From Desulfarculus sp. (GTDB lineage Bacteria; Desulfobacterota; Desulfarculia; Desulfarculales; Desulfarculaceae), in NCBI GenBank assembly GCA_003605055.1, contig QZKP01000072.1, positions 1 to 64,000 of the forward strand: 64,000 nucleotides of DNA, given 5' to 3'. The translations under genes were made by a program, and so were the position numbers. A model generated the notes under the pieces. That model had not been told where the DNA came from. It made no database searches and worked only from the letters and a program-made list of their open reading frames with translations. The stretch's first letter is position 1; every line of letters begins with the position of its first letter. Positions 10,049-20,419 of this stretch are shown one piece after another.

Positions 10049-10088
10049 GTTACAGGGTGGTGACGCCCAACCGACAATTGACCGACAA
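10049..10088 (-). promoter_or_regulatory. Candidate double Pho box upstream of pstS
   Basis: Minus strand TTGTCGG-TCAA-TTGTCGG-TTGG-GCGTCAC-CACC-CTGTAAC: four half sites with 11-bp period. Confidence 0.65.
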
Positions 10089-10159
10089 CCCCGGGCCAGG
10101 CCGGGCTTGCCCCGGGGCGGCCGGTTTGCCTATCCTGGGCCGGGGGAAGGAGGCTGCGC

Positions 10160-10537
10160 ATGTCCCTGGCCGTTAAGCTTATTTTGCAGGAGGTCGAGCT
10201 GGTTGGCGAGTTGGATGATTCGCCGGCCGGCAAGGCCCTGGCCCCGGCCCTGCCCCTCAGCATGAGCCTGTCCCGCTGGGGCCAGGAGTACTACGGCGAC
10301 CTGGGGGTTTCCCTGGGGCCCCTGGCCGGCGAGCAGGTGGAGGTGCTGGAGAAGGGCGCGCTGGCCTTCTGGCAGCCGGGCAACGCCCTGTGCCTGTTCT
10401 TCGGCCCCACCCCGGCCAGCCAGGGCCAGGAGTGCCGGGCCGCCTCGCCGGTGTATCCCCTGGGCCGGGTGACGGGCGACTGGGCCGCGGTCAAGGCCCT
10501 GGGGCCGCAGGTGAAGGCGACCCTGACCGCGGCCTGA
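10160..10537 (+). CDS. Cyclophilin-like fold protein (TM1367-like)
   Basis: WGQEYYGDLGVSLGP...VEVLEKGALAFWQPGNALCLFFGPTP pattern. Confidence 0.6.
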   Translation: MSLAVKLILQEVELVGELDDSPAGKALAPALPLSMSLSRWGQEYYGDLGVSLGPLAGEQVEVLEKGALAFWQPGNALCLFFGPTPASQGQECRAASPVYPLGRVTGDWAAVKALGPQVKATLTAA

Positions 10538-10540
10538 ACG

Positions 10541-10572
10541 GCCGCGGGCCCGGCAAGGGCCGGGCCCGCGGC
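10541..10572. terminator. GC hairpin between convergent genes
   Basis: GCCGCGGGCCCGGC-AAGG-GCCGGGCCCGCGGC, perfect 14-bp stem, no T-tract. Confidence 0.4.
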
Positions 10573-10596
10573 GGCTCCAACCCGCTGCGTAGCGGG

Positions 10597-11472
10597 CTAT
10601 TTGTCCTCGCCGTAGTCGTACCAGCCCTTGCCAACCTTCTGGCCGTAGCGGCCCTGCAGGTAGCGCTCCACCACGCTGGGCGCGGGCAGGTCGGCCGGGT
10701 CGCCGCTGGCCCGGAACTTCTCCATGCACATGGTGTAGTGCAGATCAATGCCCGTGAGGTCCATCAGGCGGAAGGTGCCCATGGGGTGGCCGGCGCCGTA
10801 CATCTGGGCCTTGTCAATGTCCTCGAAGCTGGCCACGCCCATCTCCAGCATCCATAAGGCCTCCCGGGTGATGGCCGCGAAGATGCGGTTGAGCAAAAAA
10901 CCCTCCACCTCCTTCTTCACGTGCACACTCACCTTGTCCAGGCGCTGGCACAGCTCCATGGAGACGCGGGCCGTCTCGTCGGAGACGTGCGGCCCCTGCA
11001 CCACCTCCACCAGCTTCATCACCAGGGCCGGGTTGAAGAAGTGCAGGTTGAGCACCTTGTCCGGCCGCTGAGTGACGTCGGCGAACTTGGAACTGACGAT
11101 GGCCGAGCTGTTGCTGGCCAGGATGGCGTGCTTAGGCACCAGGCGGTCCAGATCGGCGAATATCTTGCGCTTGAGGGCCAGCACCTCCAAGACCGCCTCG
11201 ATCACGTAGTCCGCGCCCTGCACCGCCTCCTCCAGGCTGGGGGTGAAGCGCAGGCGGGCCCGGGCCACCTCGGCCTGGGCCTGGGTGAGCTTTTCCTTCT
11301 CCACCCGGCCGGGCAGGTACTTGTCGGCAAAGGCCTCGGCCCTGGCCAGTATCTCGGGCTTCACGTCCGTGCAGGTGGTCTCGTAGCCGTGGATGGCGCA
11401 GAGTAGGGCGATCTGATGGCCCATGTTGCCCGCGCCGATCACCGCGATCTTCTTAACGTCGTCTATGGTCAT
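10597..11472 (-). CDS. 3-hydroxyacyl-CoA dehydrogenase
   Basis: IAVIGAGNMGHQIALLCAIHGYETTCTD Rossmann motif; FLLNRIFAAITREA; GHPMGTFRLMDLTGID. Confidence 0.9.
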   Translation of the reverse strand: MTIDDVKKIAVIGAGNMGHQIALLCAIHGYETTCTDVKPEILARAEAFADKYLPGRVEKEKLTQAQAEVARARLRFTPSLEEAVQGADYVIEAVLEVLALKRKIFADLDRLVPKHAILASNSSAIVSSKFADVTQRPDKVLNLHFFNPALVMKLVEVVQGPHVSDETARVSMELCQRLDKVSVHVKKEVEGFLLNRIFAAITREALWMLEMGVASFEDIDKAQMYGAGHPMGTFRLMDLTGIDLHYTMCMEKFRASGDPADLPAPSVVERYLQGRYGQKVGKGWYDYGEDK

Positions 11473-11532
11473 CTCGTTTGACTCCTTATCTGGCCGCCGG
11501 GCCTTGCCGCCCGCGTGGTTTGGTTCTGGCCT

Positions 11533-12321
11533 CTAGCGCCCCTTCCATTGGGGCTTGCGCTTGGCGGCGAAGGCCTTGGGCCCCTCCACCGCGTCCTCGG
11601 ACTGGAACAGGGTTTTCTGGGACGGGAACACCTTGGACAGGGCCTCGGACAGGGGCAGGTCCAGGCTCTGGCTGGCCACCTCCTTGCTGGCCCGGATGGC
11701 CAGGGGCGCGCACTCCAGTATCTGCGCGGCCCAGCGCCGGGCCGCCGTCATCACCTGGCCCTGGGGCACCACCTCGGCCACCAGGCCCAGGCCGGCGGCC
11801 TCGGCCGCGCTGATGCGCCGGCCGGTGAGCAGGATGGACATGGCCGCGTAAAAGGGGATGCGCCGGGGCAGGCGCACCGCCCCGCCGGCCCCGGCCATGA
11901 TGCCCACCTTGGGCTCGGGCAGGGCGAAGGTGGCGTGCTCGGCGGCGAGGATGATGTCGCAGGACAGGGCCATCTCAAAGCCGCCGCCATAGGCCAGGCC
12001 GTTGACCGCCGCGATCAGGGGCTTGTTGCAGTCCAGGCGCTGGGTGATGCCGCCCAGCCCCTGCAAGGGGGCCATGATCCGGCGGTACTCCTCCACCCCG
12101 TGCTCGGCGAACCATTTCAGGTCCATGCCCGCGGAGAAGGCCTTGTCGCCGGCGCCGGTGAGGATGCACAGCCAGGCCTCCGGGTCCTGCTGAAACTCAT
12201 TGAGAGCCCGGTCCATCTCCACGCTGGTGGGCGCGCTGATGCAGTTGAGCACCTCGGGCCGGTTGACGGTCAGGACGGTAAGATGTCCCTCTTTTTCCAC
12301 CTTGATGAATTCATAGCTCAT
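11533..12321 (-). CDS. Enoyl-CoA hydratase/isomerase family protein
   Basis: AFSAGMDLKWF, AVNGLAYGGGFEMALSCDIILAAEHATFALPE. Confidence 0.9.
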   Translation of the reverse strand: MSYEFIKVEKEGHLTVLTVNRPEVLNCISAPTSVEMDRALNEFQQDPEAWLCILTGAGDKAFSAGMDLKWFAEHGVEEYRRIMAPLQGLGGITQRLDCNKPLIAAVNGLAYGGGFEMALSCDIILAAEHATFALPEPKVGIMAGAGGAVRLPRRIPFYAAMSILLTGRRISAAEAAGLGLVAEVVPQGQVMTAARRWAAQILECAPLAIRASKEVASQSLDLPLSEALSKVFPSQKTLFQSEDAVEGPKAFAAKRKPQWKGR

Positions 12322-12386
12322 GAGTGTCTCTCCCAAACCGTATGCGGCCACTGCCGACCAAAAGACAACCGCTGCGTTGTGGGGAT

Positions 12387-12875
12387 TTATCTGACCGGTT
12401 CAAAGGCATAGCAAACCCGCTTAATCTGCACAACCTCCCGGCCTATTTCCTGGGGAACCGGGTCCACCGCAAAGACCGCCAGCTTGAGCTGGTCGCCGCA
12501 GGCGAGCTCCCCTTCTCGGCAATTGACAATGCGGGTAAACAAGGTCTTTTTCCCCGGCAGCTCCACCAGGGCGTGGATCAGCGGCGGCTCGCCAAACCCC
12601 AGGGGAATGCCCATGGCCTCCTCGGTGAACTCCACCACGGTTCCGGTGGTGGGCCAATCCACCCATTCCAAATTGCTCTGGTGGCAGTTGGGGCAAAGAA
12701 TCCGGGGCGGGAAGGGCTCCATGCCGCAATCCCGGCACCTGGTGGTGGTCAGGCGCCCCTCTTGCAGATTCTCATAGAACTGGTGGACCTGAGTAAACTC
12801 CTTGGACTGCTGGGGGTACTGGTCCATGGTCACCATGTATTTGCCTTCCAGTATGGAGATGCCCGGATTGCTCAC
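12387..12875 (-). CDS. Zn-ribbon/OB-fold (DUF35) acyl-CoA-associated protein
   Basis: CRDCGMEPFPPRILCPNCHQSNLEW; adjacent to a thiolase-like gene. Confidence 0.85.
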   Translation of the reverse strand: MSNPGISILEGKYMVTMDQYPQQSKEFTQVHQFYENLQEGRLTTTRCRDCGMEPFPPRILCPNCHQSNLEWVDWPTTGTVVEFTEEAMGIPLGFGEPPLIHALVELPGKKTLFTRIVNCREGELACGDQLKLAVFAVDPVPQEIGREVVQIKRVCYAFEPVR

Positions 12876-14056
12876 GCTGCTTCCTTTCCATAGACCACAA
12901 GGGTGTGGGCGGCGATCAGGCCGCTTAGGTTGTGGGTCAGGCCGATGCTGGCGTCCGGCACCTGCTGTACGGCGTCCCCTCGCAGTTGCTTCATTACCTC
13001 CAGGCCCTGCCTGATCCCGGTGCCCCCAAAGGGGTGGCCGCAGCCCAAAAGACCGCCGTCGGTATTGGTGGGGACCTGGCCGCCCAAGTCATTCTGCCCC
13101 TCGAACACGAAGCGGCCGCCTTCCCCCTTTTCACAAAAGCCCAGGTCTTCCATCTCGATTATCTCTGAGATGGTGAAGCAGTCATGGGTCATGGCCACAT
13201 CCACGTCCTGGGGGCCTATGCCCGCCTTGCCATAGGCCTGTTTGGCAGCGATTCGCAGGGAATCCCAGGTGGTCAGGTTGGGGATGTTGGCCGACATGTT
13301 GCTCAGGCTGGCCTGGGCGGTGCCTCGGATATAAACCAGAGGCTTGTCAGTGAGGTCCTTGGCGATTTCCTTTCCCGCCAATATAACCGCGGCCGCGCCG
13401 TCAGTGATCGGACAACAGTCGTAGAGGGTCAGGGGAGGCACCACCATGCGGCCTTCCAAGGCCTCCTGCAGGCTGACCGGGGTCTGGAACTGGGCCTTTG
13501 GGTTGCGGGAGGCGTTGCGGCGGTTTTTAACCGTCACCGCAGCCAGGTGCTCCTTCCGGGTGCCGTATTTTTTCATGTGCAGCTTGGCCATCATGGCAAA
13601 GGCCGGCGGGGGCAGCCCGATGCCCTGGGGGCCGTCCCAGTCATGGTCCACCGAGGCCAACTGGCTGTAAAAAGTCTCCCATTTTTGCGGGGTGTTGAGC
13701 TTCTCACCTCCCACCACCATGACCACATCCGCCTGCCCCGCCTTGATCATGGCGAAAGCCAGGATTATGGCTGAGCTGCCGCTGCCGCAGAGCAGCTCGA
13801 CCCGGGCGCAGAGGTTTTTGGGCTGCACCCCCACATTCTCCGCCACCAGGGGAGCCAAGTGGGTCTGATAGGAGGTGCGTTCGGTCATGGCCGAAGCCAC
13901 CAGCAGGCCGTCGATATCCTTGGGATTGAGGCCTGGTATGTCCTCATAGCACGCCTTGGCCGCCTCCTGGAAAAAGTCGCGCTGGCTGCCCTCCCTGGCA
14001 CCCCAGCGGGACATCCCGCCGGCGATGATGCACACTTTCCGTTCCATATCAATCAC
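12872..14056 (-). CDS. Thiolase / SCP2-type acetyl-CoA acetyltransferase
   Basis: CARVELLCGSGSSAIILAFAMI, MTHDCFTISEIIEMEDLGFCEKGEGG, NTDGGLLGCGHPFGGTG. Confidence 0.88.
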   Translation of the reverse strand: MIDMERKVCIIAGGMSRWGAREGSQRDFFQEAAKACYEDIPGLNPKDIDGLLVASAMTERTSYQTHLAPLVAENVGVQPKNLCARVELLCGSGSSAIILAFAMIKAGQADVVMVVGGEKLNTPQKWETFYSQLASVDHDWDGPQGIGLPPPAFAMMAKLHMKKYGTRKEHLAAVTVKNRRNASRNPKAQFQTPVSLQEALEGRMVVPPLTLYDCCPITDGAAAVILAGKEIAKDLTDKPLVYIRGTAQASLSNMSANIPNLTTWDSLRIAAKQAYGKAGIGPQDVDVAMTHDCFTISEIIEMEDLGFCEKGEGGRFVFEGQNDLGGQVPTNTDGGLLGCGHPFGGTGIRQGLEVMKQLRGDAVQQVPDASIGLTHNLSGLIAAHTLVVYGKEAA

Positions 14057-14121
14057 CTCCCAGCCTATATCGCCATAAAGGCCTCAGCGGCTGCTTAAGT
14101 CCGACCCCAGGCGATTATGGT

Positions 14122-15996
14122 TCAGATGAACTCCACACGGTACATGGTGGTGTAACGCCCCAGGGCCTCAGCCACCCTGGACTGAATGACCTCAAGATCA
14201 GCTCCGGGCGAGGTGGTTATTTTGATGGTCGCCAGGCAACCATGTACCTTGTCCTCGCCGACCTCCACGGTAAGCGAGCGGACCACGCCGGCAAGCGGCT
14301 GCAGCTCGTCCTCATACACCCGCTTGATCGCGGCCCAGCGCAGGGCGGGCTTGTAGATCTTGCCCACTGCGGTGAGGGGGATGTGGTCAAGGATGATGAC
14401 CTCCTTGGGCACCGCCGCCCGCTCGCCGATGGACTTTTTGGCGCTATCTAGGATCTTGTCCGCAGTGATCCCAGCCCCGGCCTCCAACTCCACATAGGCG
14501 ATGGGCAGCTCTCCACTGTGCGGATCGGGCCTTCCCACGGCTGCGGCTGCCTTCACCCCCGGCAACGCGTGCAGGGCATCCTCGATAACGCTGGGGTCGA
14601 TGTTATGGCCCCCGCGTATGATCAAATCCTTTTTGCGGCCGGTGAGCCAAAAATAGCCGTCCCCATCCCGGCGGGCCAAATCCCCGGTGTTGAACCAGCC
14701 CGGCAGGGGGCGGGTGCCCTGGTTGTGGGACTCGTCCAGATAACCCGGAAAGACATTGGGCCCCTTGATGCATAGGGCACCGATCTCATCAACCTCCGCA
14801 TCTCTGACAAAGTCCCCCTTTTCATCCACGATCAGCGTCTGGATGTAGTGATAGGGAATCCGCATGCCGATGGAGCCGATCTTGCGCTCGCCAAAGGAGG
14901 GATTGAGGGAGGTCACGCAGTTGCCTTCGGTCAGACCGTAGCCCTCGATGATCTTCATGCCGGTCTTTTGCTCGAAACGCCTGAAAAGCTCCACGGACAA
15001 GGGCGCGGCCCCGCACAGGGCGTAGCGCAGCGATGATATGTCCGCACCTTCCATATCAGTATCCAGCAAAGCGGAAAGGACCGTGGGCACCGATGAGAAG
15101 GTGACCGCTCGGTAGTGCTCCACGATCTGGGGGAATTTGGCTATCATGGCCCGGTCCCGGAACCCCTGAGGCCCGAGAATGACCACCCGCGCCCCGATGG
15201 AAAAGGGCCAGGATCCGTTGAAGGTGGTGGCATTGACATGGAACAAGGGCAGTCCGCTCAGAATGGTTTCCCCGGCGTCCACCTCGATTGAGCAGGCGAT
15301 CATAAAGGCCATGGTAGCCACGTTGTAATGCTTGCTGGGGGCCAGCTTGGGGGTGCCGGTGGTTCCGCCGGTATGAAAAAGCGAGGCAGTGTCATCGGGA
15401 TCAAAGACCCGTTTCGAATCCAGGGCATCCGGATTATAGCGGCCCAGGATATCCTCGAATCCGTATATATCCTCCTTCTGGTCGCTGGGTCCGTTTACCC
15501 GAATTAGGGCCTTCAGGCGGGGAAGCTGACCGCGGATGGCCATGACCTTTTGCCATATGTCAGAATCAGGGTCCTCACCCCAGGCCACCAATACCTGTGT
15601 ATCGGCCTGCCGGCAGATATCTGCGATTACCGAAGGCTCCAGCATGGGATTGACGGGATTGGCGATGCCGGCAGCCTGGGCCCCCCAGAGGACAAAATGG
15701 GCCTGGGGCGCATTGGGCAACAGGTAGGAAACCACCTTGCCGGGGGTGATGCCCAGGTCGTGGAACAGGTTGGCGCTGCGGGTGATCTGGGCGAACAGTT
15801 CCCCATAGCTGATGCGCACGGGATACTGGTAACGCTCGGCCGCGGGAATGAAGCAGAGCGCGTCCGCCTCCGGAGCGAGCTTGACCCCCTGCTCGATCAT
15901 CTCATAGGTGTTGGTGTAGGGGAGGCGCTCGTCGATGGGGATGCGCTCAAAGGCCTCCACATCAACCAGGGTGGCTATTTTTGCTCTTTGCACCAT
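14122..15996 (-). CDS. AMP-dependent acyl-CoA synthetase/ligase
   Basis: FHTGGTTGTPK, GYGLTEGNC, GWFNTGDLARRDGDGYFWLTGRKKDLIIRGGHNI. Confidence 0.92.
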   Translation of the reverse strand: MVQRAKIATLVDVEAFERIPIDERLPYTNTYEMIEQGVKLAPEADALCFIPAAERYQYPVRISYGELFAQITRSANLFHDLGITPGKVVSYLLPNAPQAHFVLWGAQAAGIANPVNPMLEPSVIADICRQADTQVLVAWGEDPDSDIWQKVMAIRGQLPRLKALIRVNGPSDQKEDIYGFEDILGRYNPDALDSKRVFDPDDTASLFHTGGTTGTPKLAPSKHYNVATMAFMIACSIEVDAGETILSGLPLFHVNATTFNGSWPFSIGARVVILGPQGFRDRAMIAKFPQIVEHYRAVTFSSVPTVLSALLDTDMEGADISSLRYALCGAAPLSVELFRRFEQKTGMKIIEGYGLTEGNCVTSLNPSFGERKIGSIGMRIPYHYIQTLIVDEKGDFVRDAEVDEIGALCIKGPNVFPGYLDESHNQGTRPLPGWFNTGDLARRDGDGYFWLTGRKKDLIIRGGHNIDPSVIEDALHALPGVKAAAAVGRPDPHSGELPIAYVELEAGAGITADKILDSAKKSIGERAAVPKEVIILDHIPLTAVGKIYKPALRWAAIKRVYEDELQPLAGVVRSLTVEVGEDKVHGCLATIKITTSPGADLEVIQSRVAEALGRYTTMYRVEFI

Positions 15997-16064
15997 GTTC
16001 TGACGCTCGCTTGTTGGTTGTGAGTCATGCCGGGCAGGCCGGCTTGCATCCCATCCCGCCGCGG

Positions 16065-16943
16065 TCAGGTGCGGTCGCTTAGCAGCCAGCCCCTGCCCGC
16101 CTTGCTGCCCAGGTGCCCGGCGTCCACCTTCTGCTTCAGGTTCGGCCGGGGTCGGAAGCGCTCGCCATATTCCCGGAAGAGGATATCCTGAACCCGCGCC
16201 GTGAGATCGTTTCCCAACAGGTCCATGAGGTGGAAGGGCCCCACCGGATGCCCCAGACCCAGCCGGCAGGCGATGTCCACATCCTCAGGCGAAGCCACGC
16301 CTTCTTCCACCAACCGGCAGGCCTCGATTATCATTACGTGGAATATGCGGTTCACCGCGAATCCGGGCACGTCCTTGACCTTGATCGGGGTCTTGCCGAT
16401 GGCCCGGCAGATCTCCAGCACCCACTCCACAGTCCCCTCGCCGGTCTCCAGACCGGGGATCACCTCCACCAGGGCCATGATCGAGGCAGGAGAAAAGAAA
16501 TGCGCCCCCAGAAAAAGGCCCCGGCGCTGGGCATCCACCTGGGATGCCAGTTGGGTGATGGGGATGCTAGAGGTGTTGGTCAGAAGGAGGCATTCGGGTT
16601 TGCAAGCCTTATTCAGCTCTGCAAATACCTCTTGTTTGACGGAGAACTTCTCAAATACCGCCTCGATCACCAGGTCCGCCTCAGCGAATGGCCGCCAGTC
16701 ATCGCTGGGGCTGATGCGTTGCAAGGCCGCGGCATTGGCCTCGGCTGGCACCTTGCCTCTTTTAAGCAGCTTATCCAATACGCCCTCCAGGCGGGCCTTG
16801 CCCTTTTCAGCCAAATCCAGGCTGGCGTCCTTCAATACCACCCGGCTGCCGGCCAGGGCGAAGAGCAGAGCGATCTCCGCGCCCATCCTGCCCGCGCCCA
16901 CTACCCCCACACTCTCTATGCTTTCCAAGTTCCCACCTCTCAC
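16065..16943 (-). CDS. 3-hydroxyacyl-CoA dehydrogenase (second copy)
   Basis: VGVVGAGRMGAEIALLFALAGSRVVLKD; TNTSSIPITQLAS; GLGHPVGPFHLMDLLGND. Confidence 0.9.
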   Translation of the reverse strand: MRGGNLESIESVGVVGAGRMGAEIALLFALAGSRVVLKDASLDLAEKGKARLEGVLDKLLKRGKVPAEANAAALQRISPSDDWRPFAEADLVIEAVFEKFSVKQEVFAELNKACKPECLLLTNTSSIPITQLASQVDAQRRGLFLGAHFFSPASIMALVEVIPGLETGEGTVEWVLEICRAIGKTPIKVKDVPGFAVNRIFHVMIIEACRLVEEGVASPEDVDIACRLGLGHPVGPFHLMDLLGNDLTARVQDILFREYGERFRPRPNLKQKVDAGHLGSKAGRGWLLSDRT

Positions 16944-16992
16944 TCAGCGAAGTTCTGGGGCATGCTCCCACAAGCGCAGTATGGAGCCCGCT

Positions 16993-18258
16993 TTAAACCT
17001 TAATCAGGCAGGCGTCGGCCTGGGCCAATCCGCCGCAGATGGCGCCCATGGCATACCCGCCCCCCCCGCGCCTAAGCTCGTACATGAGGTTCATCATGAT
17101 GCGGGCGCCGCTGGCGGTGTTGGCGTGTCCTATGGCAATGGCGCTGCCGTTCACATTGGTGCGGGACTTGAGCCGTTGGGCCTTTTGTTTGTCCCCGTCG
17201 CACAGCCTGACCAGGCTGACCAGGGGCACCGCGGCAAAGGCCTCGTTGATCTCAAGGTAATCGACCTGCTCCAGAGAGATGTCCGCCATGGCCAGAACCT
17301 TTTGCATGGCCAGGCCGGGCGCTTCCGCCATGCGGTCGGTCTTGGTGGCGATGGAAGTCATGGCCACGATGCTGGCCAGTGGTTCCAGGCCCAGTTCATC
17401 GGCCGTGTCAGCGGACATGATAAGGATGGCGGCAGCGCCGTCATTCAGGCCCGGAGCGTTGCCGGGGGTGATGGCCCTGGTGCCGTAGATCGGTTTCAGG
17501 CGGCCAAGCTTTTCCTGCGAGGCGTCTGAGCGGTATTGCTCGTCGATGTCGAGCTGGTAGGGCTCCTGGCGGGGCAGCTTAATCTCCAGGGGCATTATTT
17601 CATCGCGGAACTTGCCGGCGGTCCAGGCCTCGCCGTACTTGCGGTGACTGGCGGCGGCCCATTCGTCCTGCTCCTCCCGGCTGATGCCATATTCAAAGGC
17701 CACATTGTCGGTGTCCACTGAAACCGGGTTGAAATCCTTGTAGCCCAGGGCATAGAGGGGGTCTTCCATGGTCACATCCCCCCGGCGGAAGCCGGAATGC
17801 CGCAGATCCCGCACCACCAAGGGCACCCGGCTGAAGGAAGTGGCTCCCCCGCCGATGGCCACCTTGATTTCACCGAGGCGGATGGCGCCACAGCCCATCT
17901 TCACGGCGGACATGGCGGAGACGCAGGCCTTGTCAAAGGACACCGAGGCCGTCTCCGGCGGCAATCCCGCCCCGATCAGGCTCTGCCGCGCGGCTACCGG
18001 AGTATACACGTCTCGGCAGACGCTGGTGTCGCCCACCCCCCAGAACACCTCGCCCACCAGGCCCGGCTCCAGATCAACCCGCTTGATTACTTCGGCCATG
18101 GGAATGGCGCCGAGTTCGTAATAATCCATTTCTTTCAAGGAGCCGCCATAACGACCGAAGGGAGTCCGGGCCGCGCTAACCATTACAATATTCTGCTCCA
18201 ATTCCTTCTCCTTCTCTGCCTGGTTTTTCACACCGTGGCTTGGCCGTTTATATGGCAT
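16993..18258 (-). CDS. Thiolase (acetyl-CoA acyltransferase)
   Basis: SAARTPFGRYGGSL; DKACVSAMSAVKMG; GLNDGAAAILIMS; NVNGSAIAIGHANTASGARI; start may be internal. Confidence 0.9.
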   Translation of the reverse strand: MPYKRPSHGVKNQAEKEKELEQNIVMVSAARTPFGRYGGSLKEMDYYELGAIPMAEVIKRVDLEPGLVGEVFWGVGDTSVCRDVYTPVAARQSLIGAGLPPETASVSFDKACVSAMSAVKMGCGAIRLGEIKVAIGGGATSFSRVPLVVRDLRHSGFRRGDVTMEDPLYALGYKDFNPVSVDTDNVAFEYGISREEQDEWAAASHRKYGEAWTAGKFRDEIMPLEIKLPRQEPYQLDIDEQYRSDASQEKLGRLKPIYGTRAITPGNAPGLNDGAAAILIMSADTADELGLEPLASIVAMTSIATKTDRMAEAPGLAMQKVLAMADISLEQVDYLEINEAFAAVPLVSLVRLCDGDKQKAQRLKSRTNVNGSAIAIGHANTASGARIMMNLMYELRRGGGGYAMGAICGGLAQADACLIKV

Positions 18259-18430
18259 TCATGCTCCATAATCGATTAAGCGGCCCACATTTAACGTTTA
18301 AGCAATCAATACTTTTCCCCAAAATCTGCTTCCAGCATAGCTAAACCGCGTGTCTAGTCCTTTGGCTGGTTATTAATATTCATCTGTCATCATGGGGGAG
18401 ACGCAAACCGCCTCCCCCCATTGCGATAGG

Positions 18431-19648
18431 TTACTTCTTAGATAGCCAGGGAGGCAGAATATACTCGCTGGTCTTCATCTCCTCCGGCCAGACCACTTCC
18501 CGGCTGCCGTCTTTCCGCCACTGCACCATGGGGGTGACCCGGTACCCGCTGCCGTACTTGGCATTGTGCAGGTCGGTGAACACCCATCGGCCGGAAACCC
18601 CGATCAGGTCGGTATTCTCAAGCGCCGGCACCAATTTGTCCGGATCGGTGGACTGGGCGTTTTCCACCGCGTTCTTATAGATATACAAGGCGTCATAGGT
18701 GTAGCCGGAGGTGTATCCCGGGGCCTCGTTGAAGCGCTTTACATATTCATCATAAAAGGCAGTGGATTTAGGGGTGAGGGCGACCCGGAAGGAGCCCATG
18801 GGCATGATGGTCTCAGAAGTCGCCTTGCCTCCGCAGTCCTTCCAATAGCGGTCGGACACGCCGGAACCCGAGACCCCGCCTATCATGGGCCCTTGGAGGT
18901 CATACCACTGCTTGATGTATATGGCCCCGTCCACATGGGATGAAATCTCATAAATAAAGTCCGCCTTGGCGTCCATGATTTTGGTCAGGATGGGGGTGAA
19001 GTCCTTGGTCTCGGTGTCAAAGAATTCGACACAGACCACTTCCAGGCCGTTTTTCTTGAAAAACTCTTCGGCCGCCTTCACCATGCCCTGAGTCCAAAGG
19101 GCCTTTTCCGCCATTATGGCTATTCGTTTAGCCCCGTACTTTTTGACTGGCAAGTCCATAACGAACTTGTGTAATGCCTCGGATAATTCGTGGGCTTGAT
19201 GCGTAACACGGAACCAATACTTAAATTTCGATTTATCCGAACCGAGTTTCTTGCTAAGGGCTTCCGATGAGGCGCCCGTGGAAATGAAGGGCACTTTGTA
19301 GCGCGCCATCTGATCCATCACCGCCGAGGCAACCCCCGAGGAAGAGGTGCCTATTATCAGGTTGCATTTGTCTTGCAATGCCAACTTCTTATAGGCAGTT
19401 GCCCCCACCTGGGGCTTGTATTCCGTGTTGGCCTCAATCAACTCGATCTGTTTCCCCATTATCCCGCCCTTGGCGTTAATCTGGTCCGCCGCCAATTTGG
19501 CCGCCTTCAAAAGGCTCTCGCCGGGAGAGGTTTTAAAGGGCGCTAAGACCCCAATTTTGATTGTATCCGCGGCCAGGCCCACTCCGGACCACATCACAGT
19601 CATAAGGGCCATAGTGACCAGCAAAACCTTCCAAACCTCTTTTGTCAT
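18431..19648 (-). CDS. Branched-chain-amino-acid-type ABC transporter substrate-binding protein
   Basis: Signal peptide; IKIGVLAPFKTSPGESLLKAAKLAADQINAKGGIMGKQIELI. Confidence 0.88.
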   Translation of the reverse strand: MTKEVWKVLLVTMALMTVMWSGVGLAADTIKIGVLAPFKTSPGESLLKAAKLAADQINAKGGIMGKQIELIEANTEYKPQVGATAYKKLALQDKCNLIIGTSSSGVASAVMDQMARYKVPFISTGASSEALSKKLGSDKSKFKYWFRVTHQAHELSEALHKFVMDLPVKKYGAKRIAIMAEKALWTQGMVKAAEEFFKKNGLEVVCVEFFDTETKDFTPILTKIMDAKADFIYEISSHVDGAIYIKQWYDLQGPMIGGVSGSGVSDRYWKDCGGKATSETIMPMGSFRVALTPKSTAFYDEYVKRFNEAPGYTSGYTYDALYIYKNAVENAQSTDPDKLVPALENTDLIGVSGRWVFTDLHNAKYGSGYRVTPMVQWRKDGSREVVWPEEMKTSEYILPPWLSKK

Positions 19649-19708
19649 GGCACCCTCCTTATTAGGATTCCGGTTTTGTGACTGCGGTTGCAGACACCGC
19701 CCATGCGT

Positions 19709-20419
19709 TTAAGCCATCCCCAGATAGGCCTCCAATATGGATTTTTTGCTCAGCATCTCCTGGCTCGGCCCCGCATCCACCACCTTTCCCTCTTCCAAAA
19801 CATAGGCGAAGCGGCTTCTTTCCAGGGCTAGAGCGGCGTTTTGCTCCACTAAGAGAACCGTCACCCCCTCCTGGTTGAGCATGTCGATTACATCGAAGAG
19901 GGTAGCCACCACCATGGGGGCAAGGCCGAATGAGGGCTCATCCAGAGTCAGCAGCCGCGGTCGCCCCATGATGGCCCGGCCAAAGGTCAGCATCTGCTGC
20001 TCCCCGCCTGACAGGGTCCTGGCTAATTGATTGATACGTTCGGACAAAACTGGAAAATAGTTTAAAACACGATCTAAATCCCGATTGATCTCCTGCCGGT
20101 CTTTCCTAAGATAAGCACCCATACGCAGATTCTGCAGGACAGTCATGTCCGGGAAAAGCAGCCTTTCTTCCGGGCAATGAATCACTCCGCGTTCAACGCA
20201 TCCTTTAGGATTCAGCTTGGAAATTTCTTGGCCGCAGAAGTGAATGCTACCTTTGGTCATTACCATTCTGGAAATAGCACATAAAATGGTGGTTTTCCCT
20301 GCGCCATTACTGCCGATCACCGACACATAGTCATGCTCTGTGACCTCCAAGCTTACATTGTGTAAGACAGGAGTTCCATGGTAGAAAGCCTGCAAATTTT
20401 CGAGCTTAAGGAATTTCAA
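19709..20419 (-). CDS. livF: LivF-type ABC transporter ATP-binding protein
   Basis: GSNGAGKTTILCAISRM; LSGGEQQMLTFGRAIMGRPRLLTLDEPSFGLAP. Confidence 0.9.
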   Translation of the reverse strand: MKFLKLENLQAFYHGTPVLHNVSLEVTEHDYVSVIGSNGAGKTTILCAISRMVMTKGSIHFCGQEISKLNPKGCVERGVIHCPEERLLFPDMTVLQNLRMGAYLRKDRQEINRDLDRVLNYFPVLSERINQLARTLSGGEQQMLTFGRAIMGRPRLLTLDEPSFGLAPMVVATLFDVIDMLNQEGVTVLLVEQNAALALERSRFAYVLEEGKVVDAGPSQEMLSKKSILEAYLGMA

